Source: Streptomyces xanthophaeus (lineage in GTDB: Bacteria; Actinomycetota; Actinomycetes; Streptomycetales; Streptomycetaceae). From it: a DNA stretch of 64,000 nt. A program made the position numbers and the translations under genes. Below the pieces are notes generated by a model. It had not been told where the DNA came from. It saw nothing but the letters and a program-made list of their open reading frames with translations, and ran no database searches. Of the stretch, positions 42,219 to 52,220 are shown in pieces (the stretch's first letter is position 1; each line of letters opens with the position of its first letter). Location: contig NZ_KL647137.1 in the NCBI RefSeq assembly GCF_000725805.1, positions 1 to 64,000 on the forward strand, given 5' to 3'.

Positions 42219-44473
42219 GGCCCGGGGCCGTCCGGCCCGTCCGTCAGGGAGGCCAGGAGCAGGGCGATGTCGTCCGGCCGGTCGTCGTCGCCCGTCTCGC
42301 CGATCAGCCGGTCGGCCGTCTCGGTCAGCGGGGCCGGCCGGGCCGCGGCCAGTGCCGCCCGTAGCCGTTCGACCCCCGCATCGATGTCCGTGCCCGGCTT
42401 CTCCACCAGCCCGTCCGTGTACAGGGCCAGCACCGAGCCGCGCGTCAGCCGCAGTTCGGTGACGGGATACGTGGCCTCGGGGTCGATGCCGAGCACCACC
42501 CCGCCCGGCAGGTCCAGCACCTCCGTCCGCCCGCCGCGGTGGCGCAGCAGCGGCTGGGGGTGCCCCGCCCGGACGGCCGCGGCCGAGCCCGACGCCGGAT
42601 CGAGGAGCACGTAGCAGCAGCTCGCGAACTGGCCCGGGTCCAGGTCGATGAGCAGCTGGTTGGTGCCGCTCACGACCTGCTGCGGGGTGCTGCCGCTGAG
42701 GGCGAAGGCCCGTACCGCGCTGCGCAGTTGGCCCATCGTCGCCGCGGCCGCCACTCCGTGTCCCTGGACGTCGCCGATGATCAGGGCCAGCAGTCCGGAG
42801 TGCGTCTCGATGACGTCGTACCAGTCGCCTCCGACGTCCATCCCCTGCGTGCCGGGGAGGTAGCGGCCGACGGTCTCCACGTGCTCGCACACGGGCAGCC
42901 GGTGCGGCAGCAGGGCCGACTGGAGACCGCGGGCGAGCGCCGCCTCGCTGTCGTAGCGCCGGGCCCGTTCCAGGGCCTGCGCGATCAGGCCGGCCAGCGC
43001 GGTCAGCACCGTGCGTTCCTCCGGGCTGAAGCCGCGGGGCACGTCGAAACCGAGGATGCACGATCCCACGGGCCGCCCGGAGGCGATCAGCGGCAGGAAG
43101 GCGCGGGCCCCCACGTGGGCGTCCAGCGGAATGCCCGGATAGGCCGCCGCCAGGCGCTCCATCGACTCGAAGAACAGGGGCCGCCCCGAGGTCAGGCACT
43201 CCACCCCGGGCAGCCGCACGTCCAGAGCGACCCCGTCGAACCGGTCCAGGAAGCCCTGGGGGAAGCCGGTCTCCCAGGCGAGGTGCAGATGCCGCTCGTC
43301 GAGCATGTAGATCGCCAGCTGGCGGCCGCCGAAGGCGGGCAGCAGTTCCTCGGTGACCACCGCCGACACCTGACGGGCGGTGACCGCCTCGGTCAGCGCG
43401 ATGGCCAGGGCCACCGGCCGGTAGAGCGCCGAGGCCCGGTCGGCGGGGGAGCCCAGCCCCGCACCCGGATGGGTGGCCGACGCGGGCGCGTAGGCGGGCT
43501 TGTCCGCCGCCCCGATCGTCAGCGTCACCCCGGTGTGCCCGGGGTACAGGCCCACCGACAGCCAGGTCCCGGACGGACCCTCGCCGCGCCGGGCCGAGAA
43601 GTGCACCGGCTGGGTGGACAGGAACACGGCCCGGAAGTGGTCCTCGTACGCGGGATGCCCGAGCCAGGGCAGCGCCTCCCAGACCACCCGTCCGCGCAGC
43701 GGCGGGTCGCCGGGGCCGAGGAGGGCCGAGGCGGCGGCGTTGCCGAAGCGGATCCGGCCCTGCCGGTCCACGGACAGCACGGCCTGCGCGAACCGGTCCA
43801 CGGCCTCGGCGGCGCCGGTCCCGGCGCCGGTGCCGGCGTCGATGCCGGCATCCGCCGCCTCGGTGCCGGCGGCCGGTTCCACCACCACTGGTTCGCCCTC
43901 CCACACCACCGGTTCCCCGGCATCTGCCAGCGCGGCGAGTTCGCGGCCCAGCCGGTCCGCGGCCGCGCGCAGCCGCTGCCGGTCGTCGGCGCTCACCGGG
44001 ACGCCGGGGGTGGCCGCGCGCAGCGCCAGCAGGACGCCGAACCGCTGCTTCCCGGCCGTCACCGGCTCGTACAGCGACCCGAAGGGGTAGGGCAGTCCGG
44101 CCATGAGCTGCGGGAACCGGCGCATCGAGGACTCCGCGTCGGCCAGGTGCACGGACTGGCCCGAGCGGTAGGCCTCGGCCACCGGGTACGGGCGGTTCAC
44201 GTGCATCCGCCACCAGGGCCGGAACAGCGGCCCCGGCAGGCCCGAAAGCAGGGCCATCAGGAGCAGCCCCTCCGTGCGCGAGCGCAGATATACCCCGCCC
44301 CCGTACCCTCCGACCGCCGCCACCGCTTCGGCCGTCGCCCGCGCGAGCACCGAGGTTACGGCCGTGGCCCCGGCCGCGGCTGTGGGCGGGGCTGTGGTGT
44401 CAGGGGCGGGGCCGCTGCCGTCCGGTCTCGCCGTCACACCGCCAGGATGCGCCCTCGGCGGTGGTGAGCGCAC
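42191..44473 (-). CDS. GAF-PAS-GAF SpoIIE-type protein phosphatase
   Basis: 760 residues from a GTG at 44473; a GTG 12 codons in is possible. Order: GAF (about 40-180), PAS (about 215-325, AVLSVDRQGRIRFGNAAASA), GAF (about 350-500, ARAFLPLIASGRPVGSCILG), PP2C/SpoIIE domain (about 510-740, GMDVGGDWYDVIE, IGDVQGHGVAAAATMGQLRS, YTDGLVE, DDRPDDIALLLA). It lacks the HATPase domain of the related protein at 12117. It probably dephosphorylates an anti-anti-sigma factor in response to a ligand sensed by the GAF/PAS domains. The stop lies inside gldA. Confidence 0.9.
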   Translation of the reverse strand: MRSPPPRAHPGGVTARPDGSGPAPDTTAPPTAAAGATAVTSVLARATAEAVAAVGGYGGGVYLRSRTEGLLLMALLSGLPGPLFRPWWRMHVNRPYPVAEAYRSGQSVHLADAESSMRRFPQLMAGLPYPFGSLYEPVTAGKQRFGVLLALRAATPGVPVSADDRQRLRAAADRLGRELAALADAGEPVVWEGEPVVVEPAAGTEAADAGIDAGTGAGTGAAEAVDRFAQAVLSVDRQGRIRFGNAAASALLGPGDPPLRGRVVWEALPWLGHPAYEDHFRAVFLSTQPVHFSARRGEGPSGTWLSVGLYPGHTGVTLTIGAADKPAYAPASATHPGAGLGSPADRASALYRPVALAIALTEAVTARQVSAVVTEELLPAFGGRQLAIYMLDERHLHLAWETGFPQGFLDRFDGVALDVRLPGVECLTSGRPLFFESMERLAAAYPGIPLDAHVGARAFLPLIASGRPVGSCILGFDVPRGFSPEERTVLTALAGLIAQALERARRYDSEAALARGLQSALLPHRLPVCEHVETVGRYLPGTQGMDVGGDWYDVIETHSGLLALIIGDVQGHGVAAAATMGQLRSAVRAFALSGSTPQQVVSGTNQLLIDLDPGQFASCCYVLLDPASGSAAAVRAGHPQPLLRHRGGRTEVLDLPGGVVLGIDPEATYPVTELRLTRGSVLALYTDGLVEKPGTDIDAGVERLRAALAAARPAPLTETADRLIGETGDDDRPDDIALLLASLTDGPDGPGPQPPAVARA

Positions 44474-44504
44474 CCGGGACCGGCCGGAGCACTCGGCCCG
44501 TTAG

Positions 44505-44813
44505 GACTGGGCGCACGCCGTCATCGCACGCGCCGCACCGCCCGGGGCTGCCGGCCGCCCGGCCCGGCCCACCCTCACCGACCGCGCGGACCGGCTGCTG
44601 CTCTCCCGCTGCTTCGGCATCCCCTTCTTCCTCGCCGTGATGTGGGGCGTCTTCCAGGCGACCACCACTCTGGCCAAACCCCTCCAGGACGGCCTCGGAG
44701 CCCTCGTCGGCGGACCCGTGAGCGGCGGCGCCGGTGCTTCTTCGCCGCCCGGGGGTGTGCGAGCTCCTGCCCGGCCCCGGGCGGCCCGTCCCGCCCGGTC
44801 CTGGTCGCACTGA
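44505..44813 (+). pseudogene. feoB relic (ferrous iron transporter fragment)
   Basis: One open frame between an in-frame TAG (44502) and TGA (44811) with no start. It reads RPTLTDRADRLLLSRCFGIP, FFLAVMWGVFQATTTLAKPL and QDGLGALVGGPVSGG, which matches the junction of the FeoB spacer and first Gate helix. The GTPase domain before and the rest of the permease after are missing; beyond about 44740 the frame is degenerate. It is a decayed remnant of a Fe(II) uptake gene, left between a phosphatase and a HEAT-like gene. No feoA remnant is seen. Confidence 0.65.
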
Positions 44814-44917
44814 GCCCCGTACGCCCCGTACACCCCGTACGTCACGAGCGACCCGTACGCCGCCCGGCTGACGCAATGCACTGCGGGCCGCGCCCGGGTG
44901 CGCAGTAGCATCCCCGG

Positions 44918-46129
44918 ATGTCCGACATCGAGACCCTGACGCCCGAAGCAGGCCGGGCCGACGCCGCCGGCCTGCGCGCCCACGACGCAGACCGGCTCGC
45001 GCGGTGCGCCGCCGACCGGGCCCAGCCCTGGTGGCGCCGCACGGCCTGCGTGGAGGCGCTGACCGGCCGGGTGCCGCAGGCACGGGTCGGCGAACTGCTC
45101 GCGTGCGTCCGCGACACCCAAGACTCCGGTACGGTCCGCAGGGCCCTGCTCGGCCTCCTGGACGACCGCACCGAGCTCCTTCCCTGGCTGCGCCACGAGG
45201 AGCGGCGCCACGAGAGTGCCTACGGCATGCCGGACGCGGTCCTCCGGGCCCGCGGGGCCCTCGGGGACCTCACGGCCGCGCCCGGACTGGCCACCCTCGC
45301 GTTCAGCCACTGGCCGACCAGGCGGGCGACCGGAGAGGCCGGACTGGACGCGCTCGTGGACCGGTACGGGGTGGAGTCGGTGCTCGGCGAGCTCGGCGCC
45401 GGACGGCCCGAGGACCGGGCCGTCGCGCTACGCGTGCGCCACCGTGCCGGTGAGGACGTCACCGACGCGCTCGCCGACCCCGACCCGCAGGTGGCCCACC
45501 TCGCACAGTCGTTCCTGACCTGCCCGGACGGGGTCCGCGCCTACCTCGCCGAGGCGCCGACCGCCGACGCGAAGCTGTGGGCCGCGTACGCACTGCACCG
45601 GCTGACCGGCGACCGGGGGCCGACCCTGGCCGCGTACGAGGCACTGGGCAGCCCGCGGGTGGAGGTCGACGGCCTGGACGAGGAGATCCGGCGGGCGGTC
45701 GTGCACGAGTACGGGCACGCATGCGAGAAGCAGAGCGACCCGCGCTGGCGGCTGGAGGCCCTGTGCACCGAGCCGCCGCCCGCGCCGGACGAGCAGCAGC
45801 AGCTCGCCGCGGCCACGGCGGCGCTGGCGGCCGCCGGTCTGGCTCCCCGGCCCGCCGTCTCCTGCGGAGACGCCCACCGCCAGGGCGGCGGCACGTACCA
45901 CGTGATCGGGTACGGGGCGAAGGGCCGCGAGGTGCTGATCAGCACTCTGGGGCCGTTCGCCGGGAACCACGAGGACGATCCCGCCGCCCGCGCCGCCCTC
46001 GAAGCCGCCGGCTTCCGCTGGATCGACGCGGCCACCGGTTCGGTCCGCGTCACCGGGCTCGGCGTCTACTACTTCGGCGGCCGCGACCCGCTGGACGTCC
46101 AGACGCTGCTCTTCTACTGGCAGGACTAG
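44918..46129 (+). CDS. HEAT-repeat-like hypothetical protein
   Basis: 403 residues. The first 270 are regular short helix pairs ([60 protein letters not shown]) with HEAT/armadillo-like spacing. The C-terminal 90 residues form a different domain ([32 protein letters not shown] end). No catalytic residues stand out. TAGCAT (44906-44911) is 6 nt before the ATG, suggesting a leaderless mRNA. Its stop shares the CTAG with the stop of the convergent adenylate-forming gene. Function is unknown. Confidence 0.8.
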   Translation: MSDIETLTPEAGRADAAGLRAHDADRLARCAADRAQPWWRRTACVEALTGRVPQARVGELLACVRDTQDSGTVRRALLGLLDDRTELLPWLRHEERRHESAYGMPDAVLRARGALGDLTAAPGLATLAFSHWPTRRATGEAGLDALVDRYGVESVLGELGAGRPEDRAVALRVRHRAGEDVTDALADPDPQVAHLAQSFLTCPDGVRAYLAEAPTADAKLWAAYALHRLTGDRGPTLAAYEALGSPRVEVDGLDEEIRRAVVHEYGHACEKQSDPRWRLEALCTEPPPAPDEQQQLAAATAALAAAGLAPRPAVSCGDAHRQGGGTYHVIGYGAKGREVLISTLGPFAGNHEDDPAARAALEAAGFRWIDAATGSVRVTGLGVYYFGGRDPLDVQTLLFYWQD

Positions 46130-47523
46130 GAGAGCGGCGGAGCGGGGGACGACGGCTCCTGCTCCCCGCCCGGGACCTCCTGGAGACGGCCCGTCACCAC
46201 CAGATCGCCCTCCGGGGTGCGCCGCGCCAGGTCGCCGGTGCGGAAGTAGCCGTCGGGGGTGAAGGAGCGAGCGGTGCGTTCGGGCTCCCGGTAGTAGCCG
46301 CGCACGGTGTACGGACCGCGGGCGAGGAGCGCGCCGGACTCCCCGTCGGGCACGTCCTTGCCGTCGGCGTCGACGATGCGGATCTCGTCGTCGGGCGACA
46401 GCGGGCGGCCCTGCGTGGCGAGCACGGTCTCGACCGGATCGGAGGGCCGGGTGAGCGTGAGCGGCCCCTCGGCGCGGGCGAAGACCTGCTGTACGCCGCA
46501 GCCCAGCCCTTCGGCCGCCCGCTCCGCGGTCGCCCGGTCCAGGGGAGCGCCGCCGATCTGCAGGAGGCGCAGACTGCTCAGGTCGGCCCGGACCGCGGGG
46601 AGGGCGTCCAGCCAGAGCCGGGCCACGGAGGGCACCACCGAGGTGACGGTGACCCGCTCCCGTTCGATGACCGGAAGGCAGACGGCGGGCGCCGGGTCCT
46701 CCACCAGGACGGCCGTGCCGCCCACGGAGAGGATGCCGACGATGCCCGGGCTGCCGAAGGCGAAGGTGGACTCCGCGGGCAGCGCGGCGAGGTACACGTC
46801 GTCCTCGGTGAGCGACACCAGCTCGGCGGCGGCCCGCGCCTGGTAGGCGTAGTCGTCGTGGGTGCGCGGAACGAGGACGGGCGCCCCCGTCGTGCGGTCG
46901 GAGAGCAGGAAGAACGCCACCTGGCCGGCGCTCAGCGCGAGCGCCGGCTCGGGCGGCGCGTCGATGGCGTCCAGCGAGCTGTACTGGCAGCCCGCGGGGT
47001 CGGTCGTCAGGCCCCCGTACGGGGAGGCGGTGCCCGGCTCCTCGCGGGTGAACACCCGGCGCAGGAAGGGTCCTGCGGCCGCGATGTCCGCGGTCATGGC
47101 GGTGTGGTCGAAGCCCCGGTACGTCGAGGGGCCGACGTAGCCGACGGCCTGGGTGACCTGTACGAGGTGGGACACCTCGGCCGCGCGGTGCGTGACCGGG
47201 CAGAGCACCGGCACCAGGCCGACGCGCATCAGAGCGAACACGCTGGTGACGAACTCGGGGACGTTCGGCAGCTGGACGACGACCCGTTGCCCGGGCCGCA
47301 GGCCCCGCAGCCGGAACCCGGCGGCCATGCGGTCCACGCGCCGGTTCAGGGCCGCGTACGTGATGCGGGTGGCGCCGTGCACGAGCGCGGTCCGCGGCCC
47401 GTACTGCAGGGCCCAGCCGCGCAGCAGGTTGTCCAGTGTGCAGCCACGCCAGTGCCCGGCCCCCCAGTAGCGGTCGACGAACTCATCGGGCCAGGGCGTG
47501 CAGCCGCCGAGCATGGGTGTCAT
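46126..47523 (-). CDS. C-terminally truncated adenylate-forming enzyme (aryl-AMP ligase-like)
   Basis: 465 residues from ATG 47523. The start [20 protein letters not shown] resembles DhbE/EntE-type 2,3-dihydroxybenzoate-AMP ligases. The A5-A7 region ([22 protein letters not shown]) is present. The P-loop is degenerate ([17 protein letters not shown]; the usual SGGTTGxPK has lost two Gly and the Lys). The protein ends at the A8 hinge, so the C-terminal lid of about 100 residues with the catalytic Lys is missing. Adenylation is therefore doubtful; it may bind substrate only, or be decaying. A purine-rich repeat region precedes the start. Confidence 0.82.
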   Translation of the reverse strand: MTPMLGGCTPWPDEFVDRYWGAGHWRGCTLDNLLRGWALQYGPRTALVHGATRITYAALNRRVDRMAAGFRLRGLRPGQRVVVQLPNVPEFVTSVFALMRVGLVPVLCPVTHRAAEVSHLVQVTQAVGYVGPSTYRGFDHTAMTADIAAAGPFLRRVFTREEPGTASPYGGLTTDPAGCQYSSLDAIDAPPEPALALSAGQVAFFLLSDRTTGAPVLVPRTHDDYAYQARAAAELVSLTEDDVYLAALPAESTFAFGSPGIVGILSVGGTAVLVEDPAPAVCLPVIERERVTVTSVVPSVARLWLDALPAVRADLSSLRLLQIGGAPLDRATAERAAEGLGCGVQQVFARAEGPLTLTRPSDPVETVLATQGRPLSPDDEIRIVDADGKDVPDGESGALLARGPYTVRGYYREPERTARSFTPDGYFRTGDLARRTPEGDLVVTGRLQEVPGGEQEPSSPAPPLS

Positions 47524-47860
47524 GCGTTTCCTTCCCGCCTTCTTGCCTTCCTGCCTTCTTGATCTTGGCAATCCAAGCCGTGGGCACCCCCCTCCCCGCA
47601 ATGCGCTGTCCCGACCAAGGACGCCGGACCCCCTCAGCGGAACGCCCAACGAGCGCCGCTGACCAGGGCGAACGGGCGGGGGCCGGGCCCTGCCCCGCCT
47701 CCCGCGAGGATCGCTCAGGCCCCCGCGATAGGCCGACCGCTTCCCTCATCCGGGGGACGGACGGGCGTACGGGCCGTAGCCCGGACGCGCAGCGGGGCAC
47801 GATACGCACGCATCCCCGCCCCACCCCCACCCCCGCCGGCAGGCCACCGGAAGGCAGAGC
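47524..47860. other. Gene-free divergent region
   Basis: It separates the adenylate-forming gene from the methyltransferase. Near 47525-47560 it has tandem pyrimidine units (GCCTTCTT/GCCTTCCT), which on the minus strand give a purine-rich ribosome-binding region. Near 47820 CCCACC units repeat. No gene or clear operator is seen. Confidence 0.45.
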
Positions 47861-48607
47861 ATGCGGTTCCAGTACGACATCCTCGGCGAGAGCGACGCCG
47901 AGTCCAGCTTCACGGCGGCCTTCTCGGCGGCCGACACCTACACGCTGCACGGAGCCCTCGACGCGCTCGGCGGGGTCCGCGGGCTCGACGCCCTCGACCT
48001 GGCCTGCGGCTACGGGCACCACACCCGGCTGCTGGCCCGGGGCGGCGCCCGCCGGACCGTCGGAGTGGACGCCTCCGCGGAGATGATCAAGCTCGCCCGC
48101 GAGCACGCGGCGGCGCAGGACCTGCCGGCCGCCGGGAACATCGAATACCACGTCAGCGACGTCGCCGGCCTCCCCGGCCTCGGGCCCTTCGACCTGGCCA
48201 CCGCCGTCTACCCCTTCAACCACACCCCCGACCGCACCTCGCTGCACGCGATGTTCCGGTCCGTCCGTGCCAGCCTGCGCGCGGGAGGCCGGATGCTGGC
48301 CATCGTGCCCAACGCCGGGGCGTTCCCCCGCGTCGACTGGTCCCCGTACGGGGTCCGCATCCTCGACCGGGTCCACGCCGGGGACGCGCCGCTGCTCAAG
48401 GCGCACTTCCTCATCGACCCGCCGCTGCCCTTCGAGTTCCACGAGTGGGCCCACACCGACCTGGCCGAAGCCGCCGTCGAGGCGGGCTTCAGCACGGTGG
48501 GCTGGCAGCCGAACCGCACCCCGCCCGCCGACCACGTACGCGACGAGGAGTACTGGACGGGCTACCGGGCCTGGCCGATCAGCTCGCTGATGACCTGCGT
48601 GGCGTAG
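47861..48607 (+). CDS. SAM-dependent methyltransferase, class I
   Basis: 248 residues from ATG 47861 with GGAAGG 6 nt upstream. Rossmann-fold motifs: LDALDLACGYGHHTRLLARG (motif I), TVGVDASAEMIKLAREH (motif II acidic Asp), DLATAVYPFNHTPDRTSLH (motif IV region) and LRAGGRMLAIVPN. A His-rich HEWAHTDLAEA near 195 follows. The UbiE/toxoflavin-synthase group of small-molecule methyltransferases fits; the substrate is unknown. It is a single gene, convergent with the hydrolase. Confidence 0.9.
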   Translation: MRFQYDILGESDAESSFTAAFSAADTYTLHGALDALGGVRGLDALDLACGYGHHTRLLARGGARRTVGVDASAEMIKLAREHAAAQDLPAAGNIEYHVSDVAGLPGLGPFDLATAVYPFNHTPDRTSLHAMFRSVRASLRAGGRMLAIVPNAGAFPRVDWSPYGVRILDRVHAGDAPLLKAHFLIDPPLPFEFHEWAHTDLAEAAVEAGFSTVGWQPNRTPPADHVRDEEYWTGYRAWPISSLMTCVA

Positions 48608-48639
48608 CGGGGCCGGTCACAGCACCAGCACCGGCCCCG
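48608..48639. terminator. Bidirectional terminator
   Basis: CGGGGCCGGT (48608-48617) and ACCGGCCCCG (48630-48639): perfect 10-bp stem, 12-nt loop, directly after the methyltransferase stop and before the convergent hydrolase stop (48664). Confidence 0.7.
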
Positions 48640-48663
48640 GGGGCGGGCCCTGCGGACCCGGAC

Positions 48664-49572
48664 TCACCCCTGCGCCGCGGACCGGGTCAGCTCCACGATC
48701 CGCTCCCGCGCCGCCCGCCCCTCCGGCACCGGCAGCAGCGGGTACGCGTGGGGCAGTCCCGCCTCCTCGTGGAACTCCACCTCGGCGCCCTCCGCGCGGG
48801 CCCGGCGCAGCAGTTCCCTGCTGTCCGTGGTCAGGATGTCCCGGGTCCCTGTGAACACCGTCAGCGGCGCCAGCCCCGCGAACGAACCGTGCAGCGGGCT
48901 CACCCGGGGATCGTCACAGGCCAGGTTCCCCGCGTACAGCCGCCCGGCCTCCCGCAGTCCCGGCCGGGCCAGCATCGGATCGGCGGCTTCGAGCGCCGCC
49001 TGCTCGGGATGGCTCATCGTCACGTCCAGCCACGGCGAGATCAGCACGATCCGGGAGGGCTGCGCCCCGGTACGGTCCCGCAGCCGCTGGGCCGCCGCCA
49101 GCGCCAGCCCGGCCCCGGCGGAATCCCCGATGAGCACCGTCCCGCCCGCGCCGCCGCCCGCGATCAGGCCGCTCAGCAGATCGGCGGCGACCGGAACCGT
49201 CCGGTCGGCTGTGCCGCGCGGGGCGAGCACGTACGCCGGTACGACCACGCGCGCCCCGGCCTCGGTCACCAGGGTCCGGACCATCGCCCAGTGCGGGCGG
49301 ACCAGCTCGTTGACGTAGCCGCCGCCGTGGAGGTACAGCACCTGCACCACCGGCTCGGCCGCCCGCGGGGCGACGTCGTACACGGGCCAGGCCCCGACGA
49401 AGGTGCGCGCTATCTCCGCCACCCGCCCCAGCGACCGCGGCGGCAGGTGGGAGGCGGGGCGCCGGGCCGATTCGGCCACCCGGGTCCGTACCGCCTCCGC
49501 GCTGGCGAACCGTCTTCGCCGTCCCGTCGCGATCAGCGCCGCCGACAGCGCCCTGCTGCGCAGACTCGGCAC
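48664..49572 (-). CDS. Alpha/beta hydrolase, hormone-sensitive lipase group
   Basis: 302 residues from GTG 49572, chosen because GGGGAGGTGGGGG lies just upstream; a longer version from 49638 has no such site. HSL motifs: LHGGGYVNEL (oxyanion hole), IGDSAGAGLALAA (nucleophile Ser), TGTRDILTTDS (acid) and LPHAYPLLP (catalytic His). No signal peptide, so a cytoplasmic esterase/lipase acting on small esters is likely. It is divergent from tdh. Confidence 0.9.
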   Translation of the reverse strand: MPSLRSRALSAALIATGRRRRFASAEAVRTRVAESARRPASHLPPRSLGRVAEIARTFVGAWPVYDVAPRAAEPVVQVLYLHGGGYVNELVRPHWAMVRTLVTEAGARVVVPAYVLAPRGTADRTVPVAADLLSGLIAGGGAGGTVLIGDSAGAGLALAAAQRLRDRTGAQPSRIVLISPWLDVTMSHPEQAALEAADPMLARPGLREAGRLYAGNLACDDPRVSPLHGSFAGLAPLTVFTGTRDILTTDSRELLRRARAEGAEVEFHEEAGLPHAYPLLPVPEGRAARERIVELTRSAAQG

Positions 49573-49780
49573 GCCCCCCACCTCCCCTTTTCCCCGCGCC
49601 GTCACCGGCCCGTGCCCCACCCCGTCCTTGAGGAGCATAGGTGTGAAGCTGGGCTGTCGACCCGTTTAAGAAAGTCTCGATGGACTGATCACCCGGAAGA
49701 TCGGCAGATTGTTCATGTCACCGACGCCACCCGCGCCCCGCGCGTCACGGCGCCCCCTTCCGCATGCCTGGAGCCACCCC

Positions 49781-50809
49781 ATGAAGGCACTCGTCAAGCA
49801 CAAGGCCGAACCCGGGCTGTGGCTCATGGACGTTCCCGAGCCCGAGTACGGCCCCGGCGACGTGCTGATCAAGGTGCTGCGCACCGGCATCTGCGGGACC
49901 GACCTGCACATCCGTGCCTGGGACGGCTGGGCGCAGGGCGCGGTCAAGACCCCCCTGGTCCTCGGCCACGAGTTCGTCGGCGAGGTCGCGGCGCTCGGCG
50001 CGGACGTCCGTGACATCGAGGTCGGCGCGCTCGTCAGCGGCGAGGGCCACCTGGTGTGCGGGAAGTGCCGCAACTGCCTGGCCGGCCGCCGCCACCTGTG
50101 CCGCAGCACCATCGGGCTCGGCGTCGGCCGCGACGGCGCCTTCGCCGAGTACGTCGTGCTGCCCGCGCAGAACGTGTGGGTGCACCGCACCGCGGTCGAC
50201 CTGGACGTGGCGGCGATCTTCGACCCGTTCGGCAACGCCGTGCACACCGCGCTGTCCTTCCCGCTGGTGGGCGAGGACGTGCTGATCACCGGCGCAGGCC
50301 CGATCGGGATCATGGCCGCGGCCGTGGCCCGCCACGCGGGTGCCCGCAGCGTGGTCATCACCGACGTCAGCCCCGAGCGCCTGGACATCGCCCGCAAGGC
50401 CGGCGCCACCCTCGCCGTGAACGTCGCCGAGTCCTCCATCGCCGAGGCCCAGGCGCAGCTCGGCCTGCGCGAGGGCTTCGACATCGGCCTGGAGATGTCC
50501 GGCCGCGCCGAGGCCATGCGCGACATGATCGACAACATGACGCACGGCGGCCGCATCGCCATGCTGGGCCTGCCCGCGCAGGAGTTCCCGGTGGACTGGG
50601 CCAAGGTCGTCACCTCGATGATCACCATCAAGGGCATCTACGGCCGCGAGATGTTCGAGACCTGGTACGCGATGACGGTGCTGCTCGAAGGCGGCCTGGA
50701 CCTCAGCCCGGTCATCACCGGCCGCTACTCGCACCGCGACTTCGAAGCCGCCTTCGACGAGGCCTCCACCGCCCGCAGCGGCAAGATCATCCTGGACTGG
50801 ACGGCGTAA
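49781..50809 (+). CDS. tdh: L-threonine 3-dehydrogenase
   Basis: 342 residues; ATG 49781 has GGAG 7 nt upstream. Zinc alcohol dehydrogenase fold: catalytic Zn ligands in [10 protein letters not shown] and [10 protein letters not shown], structural Zn cysteines [18 protein letters not shown] loop [20 protein letters not shown], and [15 protein letters not shown] typical of Tdh. It oxidises threonine to 2-amino-3-ketobutyrate, which the next gene product cleaves with CoA to glycine and acetyl-CoA. An in-frame ATG 22 codons upstream is not supported by family length. Confidence 0.95.
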   Translation: MKALVKHKAEPGLWLMDVPEPEYGPGDVLIKVLRTGICGTDLHIRAWDGWAQGAVKTPLVLGHEFVGEVAALGADVRDIEVGALVSGEGHLVCGKCRNCLAGRRHLCRSTIGLGVGRDGAFAEYVVLPAQNVWVHRTAVDLDVAAIFDPFGNAVHTALSFPLVGEDVLITGAGPIGIMAAAVARHAGARSVVITDVSPERLDIARKAGATLAVNVAESSIAEAQAQLGLREGFDIGLEMSGRAEAMRDMIDNMTHGGRIAMLGLPAQEFPVDWAKVVTSMITIKGIYGREMFETWYAMTVLLEGGLDLSPVITGRYSHRDFEAAFDEASTARSGKIILDWTA

Positions 50810-50840
50810 CGCCGGACCGTCCCGCAGACCATCTCCCTAC

Positions 50841-50882
50841 GGCCGGGCCCCGCACACCCTCCCCCCTCCGCGGGGCCCGGCC
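50841..50882 (+). terminator. 13-bp hairpin between tdh and kbl
   Basis: GGCCGGGCCCCGC (50841-50853) and GCGGGGCCCGGCC (50870-50882) pair perfectly around a 16-nt loop. It sits inside the tdh-kbl operon, so it may stabilise the upstream message or cause partial termination. Confidence 0.65.
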
Positions 50883-50943
50883 CCACCTTCCGCAGCGGCC
50901 GTCCGCCGCCAGCCGCCCTCCGCCGCACAAGGAGAACCCGTAC

Positions 50944-52146
50944 ATGTTCGAGTCCGTCCGCGAGGACCTGCGCACCACCCTCGACGAGATCCGCGCCGCC
51001 GGCCTGCACAAGCCCGAGCGCGTCATCGGCACCCCGCAGAACGCGGCCGTGGCCGTCACCGCGGGCGGCGCCCCCGGGGAGGTCCTCAACTTCTGCGCCA
51101 ACAACTACCTGGGGCTGGCCGACCACCCCGAGGTCGTCGCCGCGGCGAAGGACGCGCTGGACCGCTGGGGCTACGGGATGGCCTCGGTCCGCTTCATCTG
51201 CGGCACGCAGGAGGTGCACAAGGAGCTGGAGGCGCGGCTGTCGGCCTTCCTCGGCCAGGAGGACACCATCCTCTACTCCTCCTGCTTCGACGCCAACGGC
51301 GGCGTCTTCGAAACCCTCCTCGGCGCCGAGGACGCGGTCATCTCCGACGCCCTCAACCACGCCTCGATCATCGACGGCATCCGGCTGTCGAAGGCCCGCC
51401 GCTACCGGTACGCCAACCGCGACCTCGCCGAGCTGGAGACCCGCCTCAAGGAGGCGCAGGACGCCCGCCGCCGCCTGATCGTCACCGACGGCGTCTTCTC
51501 CATGGACGGGTACGTCGCCCCGCTCGCCGAAATCTGCGACCTGGCAGACCGCTACGACGCCATGGTCATGGTCGACGACTCGCACGCCGTCGGCTTCGTC
51601 GGCCCCGGCGGCCGCGGCACCCCGGAGCTGCACGGGGTCATGGACCGCGTCGACATCATCACCGGCACCCTCGGCAAGGCCCTCGGCGGAGCCTCCGGCG
51701 GCTACGTCGCGGCGCGCACCGAGATCGTGGAACTGCTGCGCCAGCGCTCGCGCCCGTACCTCTTCTCCAACTCCCTCGCCCCGGTCATCGCCGCGGCCTC
51801 CCTCAAGGTCCTGGACCTGCTGGAGTCCGCCGGTGACCTGCGCGAGCACCTCGCCGCCAACACCGCGCTCTTCCGCTCGAAGATGACCGAGGCCGGCTTC
51901 GAGGTCCTCCCCGGCGACCACGCCATCGCCCCGGTGATGATCGGCGACGCGGCGGAGGCCGCCAAGATGGCGGAACTGCTGCTGGAGCGCGGGGTCTACG
52001 TGATCGGCTTCTCCTACCCGGTGGTGCCGCTCGGCGCGGCCCGCATCCGCGTGCAGCTCTCCGCCGCCCACTCCACCCAGGACGTGGAACGCGCGGTGGC
52101 GGCGTTCGTCGACGCCCGCGCGGCGCTGGAAGCCACCAAGGTCTGA
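50944..52146 (+). CDS. kbl: Glycine C-acetyltransferase (2-amino-3-ketobutyrate CoA ligase)
   Basis: 400 residues; ATG 50944 follows AAGGAGAA. PLP-dependent alpha-oxoamine synthase: [62 protein letters not shown] and the PLP Lys in [15 protein letters not shown]. It converts 2-amino-3-ketobutyrate and CoA to glycine and acetyl-CoA, completing threonine breakdown started by tdh. The gene lies 134 nt downstream of tdh with a strong hairpin between. Confidence 0.96.
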   Translation: MFESVREDLRTTLDEIRAAGLHKPERVIGTPQNAAVAVTAGGAPGEVLNFCANNYLGLADHPEVVAAAKDALDRWGYGMASVRFICGTQEVHKELEARLSAFLGQEDTILYSSCFDANGGVFETLLGAEDAVISDALNHASIIDGIRLSKARRYRYANRDLAELETRLKEAQDARRRLIVTDGVFSMDGYVAPLAEICDLADRYDAMVMVDDSHAVGFVGPGGRGTPELHGVMDRVDIITGTLGKALGGASGGYVAARTEIVELLRQRSRPYLFSNSLAPVIAAASLKVLDLLESAGDLREHLAANTALFRSKMTEAGFEVLPGDHAIAPVMIGDAAEAAKMAELLLERGVYVIGFSYPVVPLGAARIRVQLSAAHSTQDVERAVAAFVDARAALEATKV

Positions 52147-52220
52147 GGCCCGAGGGGCCGGAGGGGCCGCGCGTGATCAGCGGGGCCGGGGAGGTCCGCA
52201 CGGCCTGAGACAATGGCAGG

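Noticed and set aside
49715..49780. Leader peptide or N-terminal extension upstream of tdh
   Set aside because: It is in frame with tdh, Pro/Arg-rich and without a stop; family length and GGAG spacing favour ATG 49781.
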